Source of the DNA: Myxococcota bacterium
Lineage (GTDB): Bacteria; Myxococcota; JAJVIH01
Length of the DNA stretch: 64,000 nucleotides
Direction: 5' to 3'
NCBI GenBank assembly: GCA_022072125.1
Contig: JAJVIH010000050.1
Span: 1-64,000, forward strand
Position numbers and translations under genes: made by a program. The notes beneath the pieces were generated by a model. That model searched no databases. It saw nothing but the letters and a program-made list of their open reading frames with translations, and was not told the DNA's origin. Positions 33,506-42,928 of this stretch are shown piece by piece (position 1 is the stretch's first letter; each line of letters opens with the position of its first letter).

Positions 33506-36465
33506 TTCAAACCTCCGCTTTCCGCCGCGCGGATGCGCCGCGCCGCCTTTTCCGCATAAATGCGCAACTGGAAACGCCCGGCCATGGATGCGCATTCGCG
33601 GTAGTGATCCAGGGCCGCGGCGTGATCGTCCGCCATGGCCATCACGTCGCCGCGGGTCAGCAGGGCGAAGGTCTGCTGCTCGCGCAGGTTGTGTTCCACG
33701 GCGAACGCCTCCACCTGCTCCAGTTCGCGGATGGCCTCGCGGATATTGCCGCGCCGGCCCAGCAGCAGACCGCCATGAATTCTCGCCTCGGCCAGGTAAC
33801 CGTTGATGCCCAGCCGCCGCGCCAGTCCGGCGCCTTCCTCCAGGCAGCGCCCGGCCTCTTCATGCTGGCCCAGCCGGACCAGCGAGCCGCCCAGGTTGAT
33901 CAGGCTGGAGGCGCGGCCCTGGCGGTCGTCAATGCGGCGGCGGATTTCCAGCGCTTGACGGTGATATTGCGCCGCATCCTCGTATCGCTCCAGCAGGTCC
34001 AGCATGTTGGCGATGTTGTTCAGGCACGCGGATACGCCGGGCAGGTCGCCCAACGATTCCACCATGGCCAGGGCGGCCTCGTACGAGGCGCGGGCGTCGT
34101 CGTAGCGCCCCAGATGATAGTAGACATTGCCGCGCGAGTTGGCGCTCGCGGCCACGCCGTGTTTTTCATCCAGCGCCTCGCGGATGGAGATGGCCTCGTT
34201 GAAGGACAGCAGCGCGGGCTCGAAATCGCCGCGGCGGTATTCAATCAAGCCCTGCCGGTGCAGGCAGAGGGCGATGTCGCTCTGACGGCCCAGTTCGCGG
34301 GCCTGCTGCAGCGCGAAACGGCAATGCTCCGCCGCCACTTCGTACTCCTCGCGCAGCACGAAGACACGCGCGAGGCCGTCGGCGGCGCGGATCTCCCCCG
34401 GGGCGCCGCCGGCGGAGCGCGCAAGGTCCATCGCCTGCTGGTAGTCGCGGCTGGCGTTGTTGGCGTCGCCCAGGGTGAGGAAAAGCTCTCCGCGCGCCAA
34501 CAGACCGGACAACGTGAGGCGGGCGGTCTCCGCGTCGTCCAGGGCGCCCATGCTCTCGCTGAGAAAATCCAGCGCTTCGCCCAGCAGTTTGACCGCGCCC
34601 GAGGCGTCGTAGTTCCGCTTTTTGATTTGGGCCAGGTACAGCAGGTGGGGAATCGCCTTTCCGGGCTCGCCGCCCTGCACGGCGTGGTGCGCCAGGTGGG
34701 TGGCGCGCTTTTCCGGAGCGGCGCCGGCGAGGTTTTCCCACGCACGGGCGGCCAGCATGTGCAGTTCGCGCCGCCGCTGCCGGGTCAGGCTGTTGAGCAC
34801 CACCTCGCGCATCAGTTCGGAAGCCATCTGCCAGGTTTCCCCCTGCGGCGTGACAAAGCCTTCACGCGCCAGATCATCCAGCGCCTGCAACTGCTCCGGC
34901 GTCGCGCCCAGCGCGCCCAGCATGGGAGCGGTGAAATCCTCGCCCAGCACGGCGGCGTACTGCAGCAACTCGCGGGCGTTGGCCCGCAATCCGCCGATCC
35001 GGGCGATCAGCAGCGCGGTCAGGGTGTCGGGGATGTCCAGATCATCGAGGCCGCGCACCAGCACCGGTTTGCCGCCGGTCAGACGCAGGGCGCCGCTCCA
35101 CCACAACGATTTGACGATCTCCGTGACGAAGCGCGGATTGCCGTCGGCCTTGCGGCTGAGCGCGCGCGCCACCGCGGGATCGTCCAGCGGACAGAGGCGG
35201 TGAAACAATTCCTGCGTCTCCGCGGCGCTCAGCGGGCGCAGGGTCAGCGTCTCCACGGCGGCGGAGGGTTTCCACGCCTCCGAAGCCTCGCCTGGCCGCG
35301 CCGCCGCCGCGACAAGCAGCTTTCCCTGCTCGGCGCCGCCCAGCGCCAGCAGCAGTTCCCGGGAGAGCGCGTCGGCCAGGTGCAGATCATCGGCCAGCAC
35401 CGCGAGGGGCTGTTCGCCGGACGCGGCCTCCACAAGCGCGCGCACGGCCGCGAACAGCGCCACCTTGCGGGCGCGCGCATCCTCGATCGCCTCCGCCGCG
35501 GGCAGGGCGCGGATGGACAGCAAATCCAGCAGCAGATTCAGTTCGCCGCCGCTGGAGCCCAGATCGCGCAGGCATTTTTCCCGGGCCGCCGCGCGGGCGT
35601 TTTCTCCCGCCCGCCGCCGCAGGACGCCGTCAAGAAACTGGGCGGCCAGTTCATAGTCCCGGGAGAACGAACGTCCGCGCGGAGCGGTCTGGCAGACCTG
35701 GAATCCCGCGGTTTCGAGCGCGGCGGCGGCCTGTCCCAGCAAACGGGTTTTGCCAAGACCAGCATCCCCCGTGATGAGCAATACCCTCGGGCGCCCCTCC
35801 AGCGCGGCCTTCGCCGCCGCGAGAATCCGCTCCATTTCCGCGTTCCGGCCGGTCATTTCCACGGCGGGATGCGAGCGCGGCGCCTCCTGATCCTTCACCC
35901 GCTCCCCGCGTAACTCATACAGGGGAGAGGCGCTGGCGGAGTCATGCAGAATGATTTCGCCCCGCGGCAGGAATGAAAAGCGATCCTCGCACAGGCGCAG
36001 CACGCGCTCCGAAACAAAGATGCGCCCCTCTCCCGCCTGCTCGCGCAGCCGCCGGGCGTTCTCCACCGCCGCCCCCACCCAGGCCGCGCGTCCGTTGTTG
36101 AGCGCCAGGATTTCCGCCGGCCCCACGTCCACGCCGACGGCCAACCTCACCCCGGTTCCCGGGGGCGCGGGGATGGAAGACGCGATGCGCTGCAGCGCCA
36201 GCGCCGCGTGCAGTCCCCGTTCCGTGTCATCCTCGTGGATGCTCGCCGATCCGAACACACACTGCAGCGTGTCGCCGAGAAATGCATCGGCCTCGCCTTC
36301 CAGGGTTTCCACCGCCGCGCGCGCGGCGGAAATGAACGCCGCCAGGGCGCGCGTGCTTTCCTCCGGACCCAGCCGGCCGGAAAACCAGGTCCACCCGGAC
36401 AGGCTGGCGTGAACCACGGTCAGGAAACGCCGTTCGCCCCGCGATGCCGGCGTGGCGCGTTTCAT
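33502..36465 (-). CDS. degenerate class III cyclase-AAA ATPase-TPR regulator
   Basis: Multidomain protein of 987 aa. Residues 12-170 follow the class III nucleotidyl cyclase fold (ERRFLTVVHASLSGWTWFSGRLGPEE; HEDDTERGLHAALALQ). Residues 200-600 form an AAA/NACHT-like ATPase with Walker A GDAGLGKT (233-240) and a Walker B-like LAVLADDLHLAD. The rest (about 600-980) is tetratricopeptide repeats. In the cyclase domain the first metal Asp is S21, the purine-contacting Lys is A61 and the usual GDAVN reads GAAVE (132-135); only D65 and R139 stay. It probably senses rather than makes cyclic nucleotide. 4-bp overlaps with yciO upstream and the SDR downstream. Confidence 0.85.
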   Translation of the reverse strand: MKRATPASRGERRFLTVVHASLSGWTWFSGRLGPEESTRALAAFISAARAAVETLEGEADAFLGDTLQCVFGSASIHEDDTERGLHAALALQRIASSIPAPPGTGVRLAVGVDVGPAEILALNNGRAAWVGAAVENARRLREQAGEGRIFVSERVLRLCEDRFSFLPRGEIILHDSASASPLYELRGERVKDQEAPRSHPAVEMTGRNAEMERILAAAKAALEGRPRVLLITGDAGLGKTRLLGQAAAALETAGFQVCQTAPRGRSFSRDYELAAQFLDGVLRRRAGENARAAAREKCLRDLGSSGGELNLLLDLLSIRALPAAEAIEDARARKVALFAAVRALVEAASGEQPLAVLADDLHLADALSRELLLALGGAEQGKLLVAAAARPGEASEAWKPSAAVETLTLRPLSAAETQELFHRLCPLDDPAVARALSRKADGNPRFVTEIVKSLWWSGALRLTGGKPVLVRGLDDLDIPDTLTALLIARIGGLRANARELLQYAAVLGEDFTAPMLGALGATPEQLQALDDLAREGFVTPQGETWQMASELMREVVLNSLTRQRRRELHMLAARAWENLAGAAPEKRATHLAHHAVQGGEPGKAIPHLLYLAQIKKRNYDASGAVKLLGEALDFLSESMGALDDAETARLTLSGLLARGELFLTLGDANNASRDYQQAMDLARSAGGAPGEIRAADGLARVFVLREEYEVAAEHCRFALQQARELGRQSDIALCLHRQGLIEYRRGDFEPALLSFNEAISIREALDEKHGVAASANSRGNVYYHLGRYDDARASYEAALAMVESLGDLPGVSACLNNIANMLDLLERYEDAAQYHRQALEIRRRIDDRQGRASSLINLGGSLVRLGQHEEAGRCLEEGAGLARRLGINGYLAEARIHGGLLLGRRGNIREAIRELEQVEAFAVEHNLREQQTFALLTRGDVMAMADDHAAALDHYRECASMAGRFQLRIYAEKAARRIRAAESGGLK

Positions 36466-37085
36466 GGGCGGGCGCCGAGAATGGGCGCAATGTCGCCCTT
36501 GCCCTCGCGGATGATTTCGGGAACATCGCTGGTCAAGCTGACGATGCTGCTGACGTCCATCGGCACCGGGCCCACGTCAATCACCGCCTCGATGCTCTTG
36601 CTGTAGCGCATGTGAATCTCTTCCGGGTATTCCATGTACTCTTCCCCCGGAAAGGTGGCCGAGGTGGTGAGCAGCGGATGGCCCAGTTCCTTCACGATCT
36701 CGGTGCAGATGGGGGCGTCCGGCACGCGCACGCCCACCGTATGGCGCTTCGGATCCAGCATGCGTTTGGGAACCTCCCGCGTGGCCTGGAAAATCAGCGT
36801 GTAGGGGCCGGGCAGGATGCGCTTGATCAGCCGGAACGCCGCGTCGCTGACGATGGCGTACTGGCTGATCTCCGCGATATCCCGGCAAATCAGCGACAGC
36901 GGTTTCTTCGTGTCCATCTGCTTGATCATGTAGATGCGCTCAATCGCCTCGCGGTGGTGCAGGCTGCAACCCAGCCCATAGCAGGTGTCCGTTGGGAAGG
37001 CGATGACGCCGCCTTCCCGCAGAATATCCACCACGTGGCGGATTTTCCGTTCCTGGGGATAGTGGGTGTGGATTTGAATCAGCAT
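36462..37085 (-). CDS. yciO: YciO/Sua5/YrdC-family protein
   Basis: Protein of 207 aa with the YrdC fold that binds double-stranded RNA and ATP. GGVIAFPTDTCYGLGCSL and KKPLSLICRDIAEISQYA are characteristic, and the overall match (MLIQIHTHYPQERKI) is to the YciO branch rather than TsaC. TsaC/Sua5 makes threonylcarbamoyl-AMP for tRNA t6A; YciO proteins have weak or undefined activity. Its stop overlaps the regulator start by 4 bp and it begins 9 bp after the aldehyde dehydrogenase stop. A housekeeping copy may lie elsewhere. Confidence 0.88.
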   Translation of the reverse strand: MLIQIHTHYPQERKIRHVVDILREGGVIAFPTDTCYGLGCSLHHREAIERIYMIKQMDTKKPLSLICRDIAEISQYAIVSDAAFRLIKRILPGPYTLIFQATREVPKRMLDPKRHTVGVRVPDAPICTEIVKELGHPLLTTSATFPGEEYMEYPEEIHMRYSKSIEAVIDVGPVPMDVSSIVSLTSDVPEIIREGKGDIAPILGARP

Positions 37086-37094
37086 GTTGAATCC

Positions 37095-38603
37095 CTATTC
37101 TCCGCCGGAATCGCGCACGAGAATATCATACCAAGGCTTTTTCTCGCGCCCGTTGTCCAGGCTCATGTGGATATGCTTGACCTCGGTGTAGGCGTCCATG
37201 CTCCAGCGGCCAAACTCGCGGCCCAGCCCGGACTGCTTGTATCCGCCGAAGGGAAAATCCGGATGCAGCAGGTGGTGATCGTTGATCCACACCATGCCCG
37301 CGCGAATCGCCCGGGCGATCTTCAGCGCCTTCCGGTTGTCGCGCGTCCACACGGTTCCCGCCAGGCCATAGCTGGAATCGTTGGCGATGGCGATGGCTTC
37401 CTGCTCATCCCGGAAGGGGATGACGCACAGCACCGGGCCGAAAATCTCCTCCCGCGCGATGGTCATGGAATTCTTCACGCCGTGAAAGACGGTGGGAGAA
37501 ACAAAACATCCCCTGGCGAACAGATCCCCGCCTGGCACGCCGCCGCCGCACAGCAGCTTCGCCCCCTCGGCCTTGCCTGTTTCGATGTATCCCAGCACGC
37601 GCTCCTGCTGGCGGCGGCTGATGAGAGGGCCCATGTCAATATCCCGGCTCGCCGGATCGCCAATGCGGATGGATTCCACCTGTTTGCGCAGCCGCGCCAG
37701 AAACGGCTCCATCACCGATTCATGGACCAGCGCCCGCGTTCCCGATTCGCAGGATTGCCCCGCGTGGTAGAACGCGCCGAAGAGCACGCCATCCACCGTT
37801 TGCCGCAGATCGGCGTCCGGCAGCACAATCGCCGCCGATTTGCCGCCCAACTCCAGGGTGACGCGCTTGATGGTTCCCGAGGCCAGTTCCATCACGCGCC
37901 GGCCCACCGCCGTGGACCCGGTGAAGGCCGCCTTGTCCGCCAGCGGATGTTTCACCATGGCTTCGCCTGCTTCCGCGCCACCGCAGATCACGTTGACCAC
38001 GCCCGGCGGACAGCCGCAGGATTCGAAAATTTTCGCCAGTTCAAAGGCGGAGCAGGGGGTGTCGGGAGCCGCCTTGAGCGCCACCGTATTGCCCGCGGCG
38101 ATGGCCGGCGCCAGTTTCCATACCGCCATCATCAGCGGGTAATTCCACGGAATGATCTGCGCGCACACGCCCAGCGGTTCGCGCACAGTCATGTTGGCCG
38201 AGAGCACGGGCTTTTCGATCACCCGCGTGTGTTCTTCCCACGGGTACTCTTCCGCAAGCCGGGCGAAATGCCGCAGGAACACCACTGACTGGCCCACGTC
38301 ATTCAGGGACTTGCGCAGGATGGAGCCGGAGTCTTCCGTCTCCAGCCGGGCGAAATCGTCCTTGCGTTTGGACAGCTCCGCCGCCACCGCGTTGAGCAGC
38401 TTCGCGCGTTCGGCGGGAGAACTGTTCCCCCATCCGCCGTCAAATGCGCGGCGGGCGGCCTGGATGGCGGCGTCCGCGTCCGCGGAGCCCGCCCACGGAT
38501 AACGCGCGACCACCTCGCCGTTGAAAGGGTTCAGCGATTCGCGGCTCCCGCCGTCCGCCGCGCCCACCCATTCTCCATTGATGAATTGAAGGTATTCTTT
38601 CAT
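37095..38603 (-). CDS. NAD(P)-dependent aldehyde dehydrogenase
   Basis: Aldehyde dehydrogenase superfamily enzyme of 502 aa, oxidising an aldehyde to the acid. NAD-binding and catalytic landmarks: IIPWNYPLMMAVWK, FTGSTAVGRRV, the general base in VTLELGGKS, and the nucleophile in HAGQSCESGTRALV (Cys). The C-terminal FGGYKQSGLGREFG is standard. It looks like the betaine/aromatic aldehyde dehydrogenase group. It heads the tightly spaced block to 32744 and lies 147 bp from the three molybdenum hydroxylase genes, same strand, so it might oxidise a product from that pathway. Substrate unproven. Confidence 0.92.
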   Translation of the reverse strand: MKEYLQFINGEWVGAADGGSRESLNPFNGEVVARYPWAGSADADAAIQAARRAFDGGWGNSSPAERAKLLNAVAAELSKRKDDFARLETEDSGSILRKSLNDVGQSVVFLRHFARLAEEYPWEEHTRVIEKPVLSANMTVREPLGVCAQIIPWNYPLMMAVWKLAPAIAAGNTVALKAAPDTPCSAFELAKIFESCGCPPGVVNVICGGAEAGEAMVKHPLADKAAFTGSTAVGRRVMELASGTIKRVTLELGGKSAAIVLPDADLRQTVDGVLFGAFYHAGQSCESGTRALVHESVMEPFLARLRKQVESIRIGDPASRDIDMGPLISRRQQERVLGYIETGKAEGAKLLCGGGVPGGDLFARGCFVSPTVFHGVKNSMTIAREEIFGPVLCVIPFRDEQEAIAIANDSSYGLAGTVWTRDNRKALKIARAIRAGMVWINDHHLLHPDFPFGGYKQSGLGREFGRWSMDAYTEVKHIHMSLDNGREKKPWYDILVRDSGGE

Positions 38604-38750
38604 GCCCGGACACCCTGGTTCCAGCAGCCGGAGCCTACACTTGCCACGCCCGCCGCCAATGTCAATGGGGATGGAATATTTTCCTGGCGATCATTCCCGG
38701 GCGGTTTTCCGGAGGAGAGAGCCGCGCGCCGCGCATGCGGAAAGCGGCTG

Positions 38751-39746
38751 TCACCCGGCGCGGACGGCGCGCTCCAGCGCCCGGCGGACATAGACCGGCG
38801 CCACCTCGCGCCGCCATTCCGGGTCCACGTTGATATTGGTCAGCGGATGCGCCTGCCGGTGCGCTTGATGGGCGACAGCCTGGATCACCTCCGCGGTCAG
38901 CGCGCGGCCTTCCACCACCCCGTGCAGGTTGCCGATGCGCCGGGGTTTGGATCCCAGCGCGGTCATCACCAGTTCCACGTTGTCGCAGGTGCGTCCGTCC
39001 TCGCGGAAATCAACCGCCAGGGCGATGGACAGGATGGGAAAGTCAATCGAGTTGCGGATGCGCACCTTGGTGTAGTTGGCGCGGCGGCCCCTGGGCTGCG
39101 GCGGAATGCGCACCGCGGTGATGATTTCATCCGCTTCGCGGACCGTGTTTTTCACGCCGTCGCCGGAGAAGAAATCCTCCAGCCTGATCTCGCGGGCGCC
39201 GCGCGGGCTTTGCAGTTCAACCGCCGCGCCGAGGGTGATGAGCGCTGGAACCGTGTCGGCGGAGTGGGCGGCCACGCAGCGCTTGCCGCTCTGGACGACG
39301 TGGCATTGCGATCCGTCCTTTTTCAGGCAGTAGCCCAGGGCTTTCCGCCAGAACAGGGTCTGGTTGTAATACACGCAGCGGGTATCCAGGCAGACATTGC
39401 CGCCAAGCGTTCCCATGTTGCGGATTTGCGGCCCCGCCACCAGCCCCGCCGCCTGGGCCAGCGAAGGCAGTTCGCGGCGCGCCAGATCGCTTTCCGCGAT
39501 GCGGGTCAGCGTGGTCAGCGCTCCTATCCGGATGCCGCCGCCGCCCTGGACCTCGATGAAATCCAGTTCCCGCAGGCCGCGCAGGCTGATGAGGTGCGGC
39601 GGCTCGAAGAGCAGATGTTTCATGTTGGGCAGCAGATCGGTGCCGCCGGCGATATACATGAACTCGTTGGCGTGGCGGGAAGCCAGTTCCAGCGCTCCGG
39701 TCAGGGAGCGGGGCGCATGATACTGGAAGCGGGGCAGGCGCAGCAT
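38751..39746 (-). CDS. molybdenum hydroxylase FAD subunit with HcrB-type [4Fe-4S] loop
   Basis: FAD-binding (CoxM/XdhB-like) subunit of 331 aa. FAD contacts are IAGGTDLLP and GTLGGNVCLDTRC. A 40-residue insertion contains cysteines C124, C140, C148 and C157. Their spacing (16, 8, 9) equals that of the [4Fe-4S] loop reported for HcrB of 4-hydroxybenzoyl-CoA reductase, and the surrounding YYNQTLFWRKA resembles it. This marks the complex as 4-HBCR-like, able to push electrons at low potential toward an aromatic ring, rather than plain xanthine dehydrogenase. It starts 3 bp after the large-subunit stop. No CoA ligase is in the window. Confidence 0.87.
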   Translation of the reverse strand: MLRLPRFQYHAPRSLTGALELASRHANEFMYIAGGTDLLPNMKHLLFEPPHLISLRGLRELDFIEVQGGGGIRIGALTTLTRIAESDLARRELPSLAQAAGLVAGPQIRNMGTLGGNVCLDTRCVYYNQTLFWRKALGYCLKKDGSQCHVVQSGKRCVAAHSADTVPALITLGAAVELQSPRGAREIRLEDFFSGDGVKNTVREADEIITAVRIPPQPRGRRANYTKVRIRNSIDFPILSIALAVDFREDGRTCDNVELVMTALGSKPRRIGNLHGVVEGRALTAEVIQAVAHQAHRQAHPLTNINVDPEWRREVAPVYVRRALERAVRAG

Positions 39747-39749
39747 GGG

Positions 39750-42116
39750 TTATTGTCCTCCCGCCGCGGCCGGAGCCGCCCGCCGTTCCCGCTCTTCCTT
39801 CTCGCGCAGGGCTTTCAGCACCACGGCGGGAGTGAAGGGGAGGCGCGTCAGGCGCACGCCCACGGCGTCGAAAATGGCGTTGGCCACGGCGGGAATGCTC
39901 GGGTGCAGGGGACCTTCGCCTGCTTCCTTGGCGCCGTAGGGGCCTTCCGGATCAATGGATTCGATGATCAGCGATTGCATTTCGGGGGTGTCCAGCGAGG
40001 TGGGGATGCGGTAATCGAGCAACGAGGGCCCGATGTGCATCCCCTTGCTGTTGTAGGTCTGCGCTTCCATGATCGCCTCGGCGCAGCCCATGTAGGCGCT
40101 GCCTTCCATCTGCCCTTCCACCAGGATGGGGTTGATGGCCTTGCCGCAGTCGTGGGCGATCCAGATGCGGTCCACGGTTACGAATCCGGCGCCGGGATCC
40201 ACCGTCACCTCGGCGACATGCGCGGTGAATGAATAGGCCGGCGACGCGCCAATGGTTCCGCCCCGGTAATCGCCGCCCAGTGGATTGGTCTTGAACGAAC
40301 CCGTGGCGGCCAGGCTGCCGGATTTCGCCTCGGCGAGTTGAAAGGCCTCCGGCGTGGAGAGGCGTTTCGCGGTGTCCTTCAGACAGACCACCTCGCCGGG
40401 CAGGATATCCAGATCCTCCGGAGAGGTTTGCAGTTTCTCCGCGCAGGCTTCGAGGATCTGCTTCCGCAGTTTGCGGGCCGCGTCAATGCAGGCGTTGCCG
40501 CACATGAAGGTCACGCGGGACGAATAGGCGCCCAGATCGATCGGCGTCAGATCGGTGTCGGAAGACACCACCTGCACGTCGGCCAGCGCGGTCCCCAACT
40601 CCTCGCACAGGATGTTCGCCAGCATGGCGTTGACGCCCTGGCCGATCTCGCTGGCCCCGCAGAAGATCACCGCGCGCCCGCTGCGATCCAGGCGAACCAG
40701 CACGGCGGACTGGGGCATTTCGTTGGGATAGATGGGGTAGTTGGTGCCGCTGATGTACATCGAGCCCGCCACCCCCAGCCCCTTGCCAAAGGGCAGCTTG
40801 CCGCGGCGTTCTTTCCATCCGCTGGCCTTCTCCACGGCGTCCAGGCACTCCAGGAAGCCATTGGAGGTGATGCGCAGGCCGTTGATGGTCTCCGTATATT
40901 CGCCGATGAAGTTGCGGCGCCGCAGTTCGATGGGGTCCAGGTTGAGACGGTGGGCGATTTTGTCGAGTTGCACTTCAAAGGCGAAGCGCGGCTGGACCGA
41001 ACCGTGTCCGCGTTTGGGACCGCACGCGGGCTTGTTGGTGAACCAGCGGGAGGAATCGAACCGGTAGGCGGGCATCTGATAAGGCGCCGTCAGCAATTGC
41101 CCGGAGTAATAGGCGGTGACCAGCCCGAAGGAGGAATAGGCCCCGCCGTCAAATGTGATTTTCGCGTCAATGGCGGTCAGCTTGCCATCCTTGGTCGCGC
41201 CGGTGCGGTAGGTCATCTCCATGGGATGGCGGCCGCGGTGCGAGTAGAACACCTCTTCGCGGGTATACAGGATTTTCACCGGACGCCCCGTGATCATGGC
41301 CAGCTTGGCCACGCAGAACTCCAGATCAAATGGCTCGCTTTTCCCGCCGAAGGCCCCGCCCACCAGCGGCTGGATCACGCGCACCCGGTTTTGCGGAAGG
41401 TTGAGCACGCGCGCCAATTCCCGGTGCAGATAATGCGGCACCTGCGTGGAGGACCAGACCGTCAGCACGCCATTGCGATCATATTGTCCGATGGCGCAGT
41501 GGGGCTCGATGGGCGCGTGCGTGGTGTTTTCAAAATAAAAATGATCCTCGTCCACGACATCGGCCCTGGCGAAACCGCCTTCCATGTCTCCAAATTCCAG
41601 GAAGACATGCTTGGACAGGTTTCCATCCTTCGCCTTTTCGTTGACCTTGATCTCCGGATGTTCGCGCGCCTGTTCCGGGCTGAGCACCGCGGGCAGGACT
41701 TCATACTCCACTTCGATCAGCTCCAGCGCGCGGTTGGCGGTGTCTTCGTCCACCGCCGCGACCGCCGCCACGCCATCGCCCACAAACCGGGTTTTGTCCG
41801 TACACAGCGGGTATTCGTCTTGCGTCCACGGGATGATGCCATAGGCGATCGGCATGTCGTTTCCGGTCACCACCGCATGCACGCCAGGCAGCGCCAGGGC
41901 TTTCGAGGCGTCAATCTTCCGGATGCGCGCGTGGGCGTGTATGCTGCGCAGAATTTTGGCGTGCAGCATGCGCGGCAGTACGATGTCGTCCGTATACAGG
42001 GCCTCGCCGCTGACCTTTTTGAGCCCTTCGGGCTTGCGCGGCTGCCGGCCCACCACCTTGAAGGTCCGTCCTTTGTTGGGATTGGAAACCGGCATTTCGT
42101 TGAGTTTTTTGCTCAT
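39750..42116 (-). CDS. molybdenum hydroxylase large subunit (HcrA/XdhC-type)
   Basis: Molybdopterin-binding subunit of 788 aa. The N-terminal domain begins VSGEALYTDDIVLPRMLHAKILRS. Moco motifs are GGAFGGKSEPFD, GHGSVQPRFAFE and GASEIGQGVNAMLANI. The conserved glutamate needed for hydroxyl transfer is in KEAGEGPLHPSIP near the end. Length matches HcrA (about 770). ATG 42116 fits the family start and overlaps the 2Fe-2S subunit stop by 4 bp; the upstream frame extension lies inside that gene. With neighbours it forms an alpha-beta-gamma enzyme that reduces or hydroxylates an aromatic or purine-like substrate. Confidence 0.93.
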   Translation of the reverse strand: MSKKLNEMPVSNPNKGRTFKVVGRQPRKPEGLKKVSGEALYTDDIVLPRMLHAKILRSIHAHARIRKIDASKALALPGVHAVVTGNDMPIAYGIIPWTQDEYPLCTDKTRFVGDGVAAVAAVDEDTANRALELIEVEYEVLPAVLSPEQAREHPEIKVNEKAKDGNLSKHVFLEFGDMEGGFARADVVDEDHFYFENTTHAPIEPHCAIGQYDRNGVLTVWSSTQVPHYLHRELARVLNLPQNRVRVIQPLVGGAFGGKSEPFDLEFCVAKLAMITGRPVKILYTREEVFYSHRGRHPMEMTYRTGATKDGKLTAIDAKITFDGGAYSSFGLVTAYYSGQLLTAPYQMPAYRFDSSRWFTNKPACGPKRGHGSVQPRFAFEVQLDKIAHRLNLDPIELRRRNFIGEYTETINGLRITSNGFLECLDAVEKASGWKERRGKLPFGKGLGVAGSMYISGTNYPIYPNEMPQSAVLVRLDRSGRAVIFCGASEIGQGVNAMLANILCEELGTALADVQVVSSDTDLTPIDLGAYSSRVTFMCGNACIDAARKLRKQILEACAEKLQTSPEDLDILPGEVVCLKDTAKRLSTPEAFQLAEAKSGSLAATGSFKTNPLGGDYRGGTIGASPAYSFTAHVAEVTVDPGAGFVTVDRIWIAHDCGKAINPILVEGQMEGSAYMGCAEAIMEAQTYNSKGMHIGPSLLDYRIPTSLDTPEMQSLIIESIDPEGPYGAKEAGEGPLHPSIPAVANAIFDAVGVRLTRLPFTPAVVLKALREKEERERRAAPAAAGGQ

Positions 42117-42592
42117 GGCCGGGCCTCCCGCAGGCGCGCGGCGGCCTGCTCCACCGCGTCGAGAATCTTGGTGTAGCCGGTGCAGCGGCACAAGTTGCCC
42201 GCGAGCGCCTGCTTGATCTCCTCGCGGGTGGGCGAGGGATTGTGTTCCAGCAGGGCGGCGGCGGACATCAGGATGCCCGGGGTGCAGAAGCCGCATTGGG
42301 CGGCGCCGTTCAGATCAAAACAGTCCTGCAGCGGATGGAGGCCCTGGGGCGTGGCCAGCCCCTCGACCGTGCGCACATCCCGCCCTTCCGCGCCGAGCGC
42401 CAGGGTCAGGCAGGACAGTTCCGGACGCCCATCCACGATGACGGTGCAGGCGCCGCAGTCGCCCTTGTCGCAGCCCTGCTTGGAGCCCGTCAGACCCAAC
42501 TCGTAACGGAGGGCTTCCAGCAGGGTCCAGTGGGGCGGAATGGCGATTTCATGGGGTTCGCCATTGACCCGGAGCGTGCAGACAACCTTCAT
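42113..42592 (-). CDS. molybdenum hydroxylase [2Fe-2S] subunit (HcrC/CoxS-type)
   Basis: Small iron-sulfur subunit of 159 aa with two [2Fe-2S] domains. The plant-ferredoxin-type cluster is held by GCDKGDCGACTV plus C in LSCLT. The all-helical second cluster has CGFCTPG and CRCTGY. It passes electrons between the Mo site and FAD. First gene of the three, with the large subunit overlapping by 4 bp. Nearly equal in length to HcrC. The 336-bp gap upstream probably holds the promoter; no clear one is seen. Confidence 0.95.
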   Translation of the reverse strand: MKVVCTLRVNGEPHEIAIPPHWTLLEALRYELGLTGSKQGCDKGDCGACTVIVDGRPELSCLTLALGAEGRDVRTVEGLATPQGLHPLQDCFDLNGAAQCGFCTPGILMSAAALLEHNPSPTREEIKQALAGNLCRCTGYTKILDAVEQAAARLREARP

Positions 42593-42928
42593 GTTCCAAC
42601 CGTGAATGGGAAGAAAAACCAGGGGACAAGGTTACCGCGCGCGCGGCGCCGCCGGCAAGGTTCAAGCGCTCTGACGCAAGCGCAAGAGCGGCGGCCAAGC
42701 GGGAGGGAATCCGCCCGCCGCGCCTGGGAGCCATTTCCGGATTGCATGCGGTTTTACGGCCCCCGGCCGCCGTTGCGCCGGGCGTCTCCACCTCTTGTGG
42801 CGCGGGGATGCGCGTTGGGGGGAGGTCATCCCTTCACAGCCGCTCCTCTCCCGGTTTCGCGGGAAACTGGACGGGGAGATGGGAATATATCCGGCGAATA
42901 TGGATGCGCGAAAGGCCGGGGGCAGGTT
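42593..42928. other. intergenic region upstream of the molybdenum hydroxylase operon
   Basis: 336 bp between minus-strand genes. GC-rich inverted segments around 42688-42722 (GCGGCGG...CCGCCGC) could fold. No promoter, ncRNA or small gene with a ribosome site could be supported; ORFs seen here are arginine-rich composition artefacts. Confidence 0.5.
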
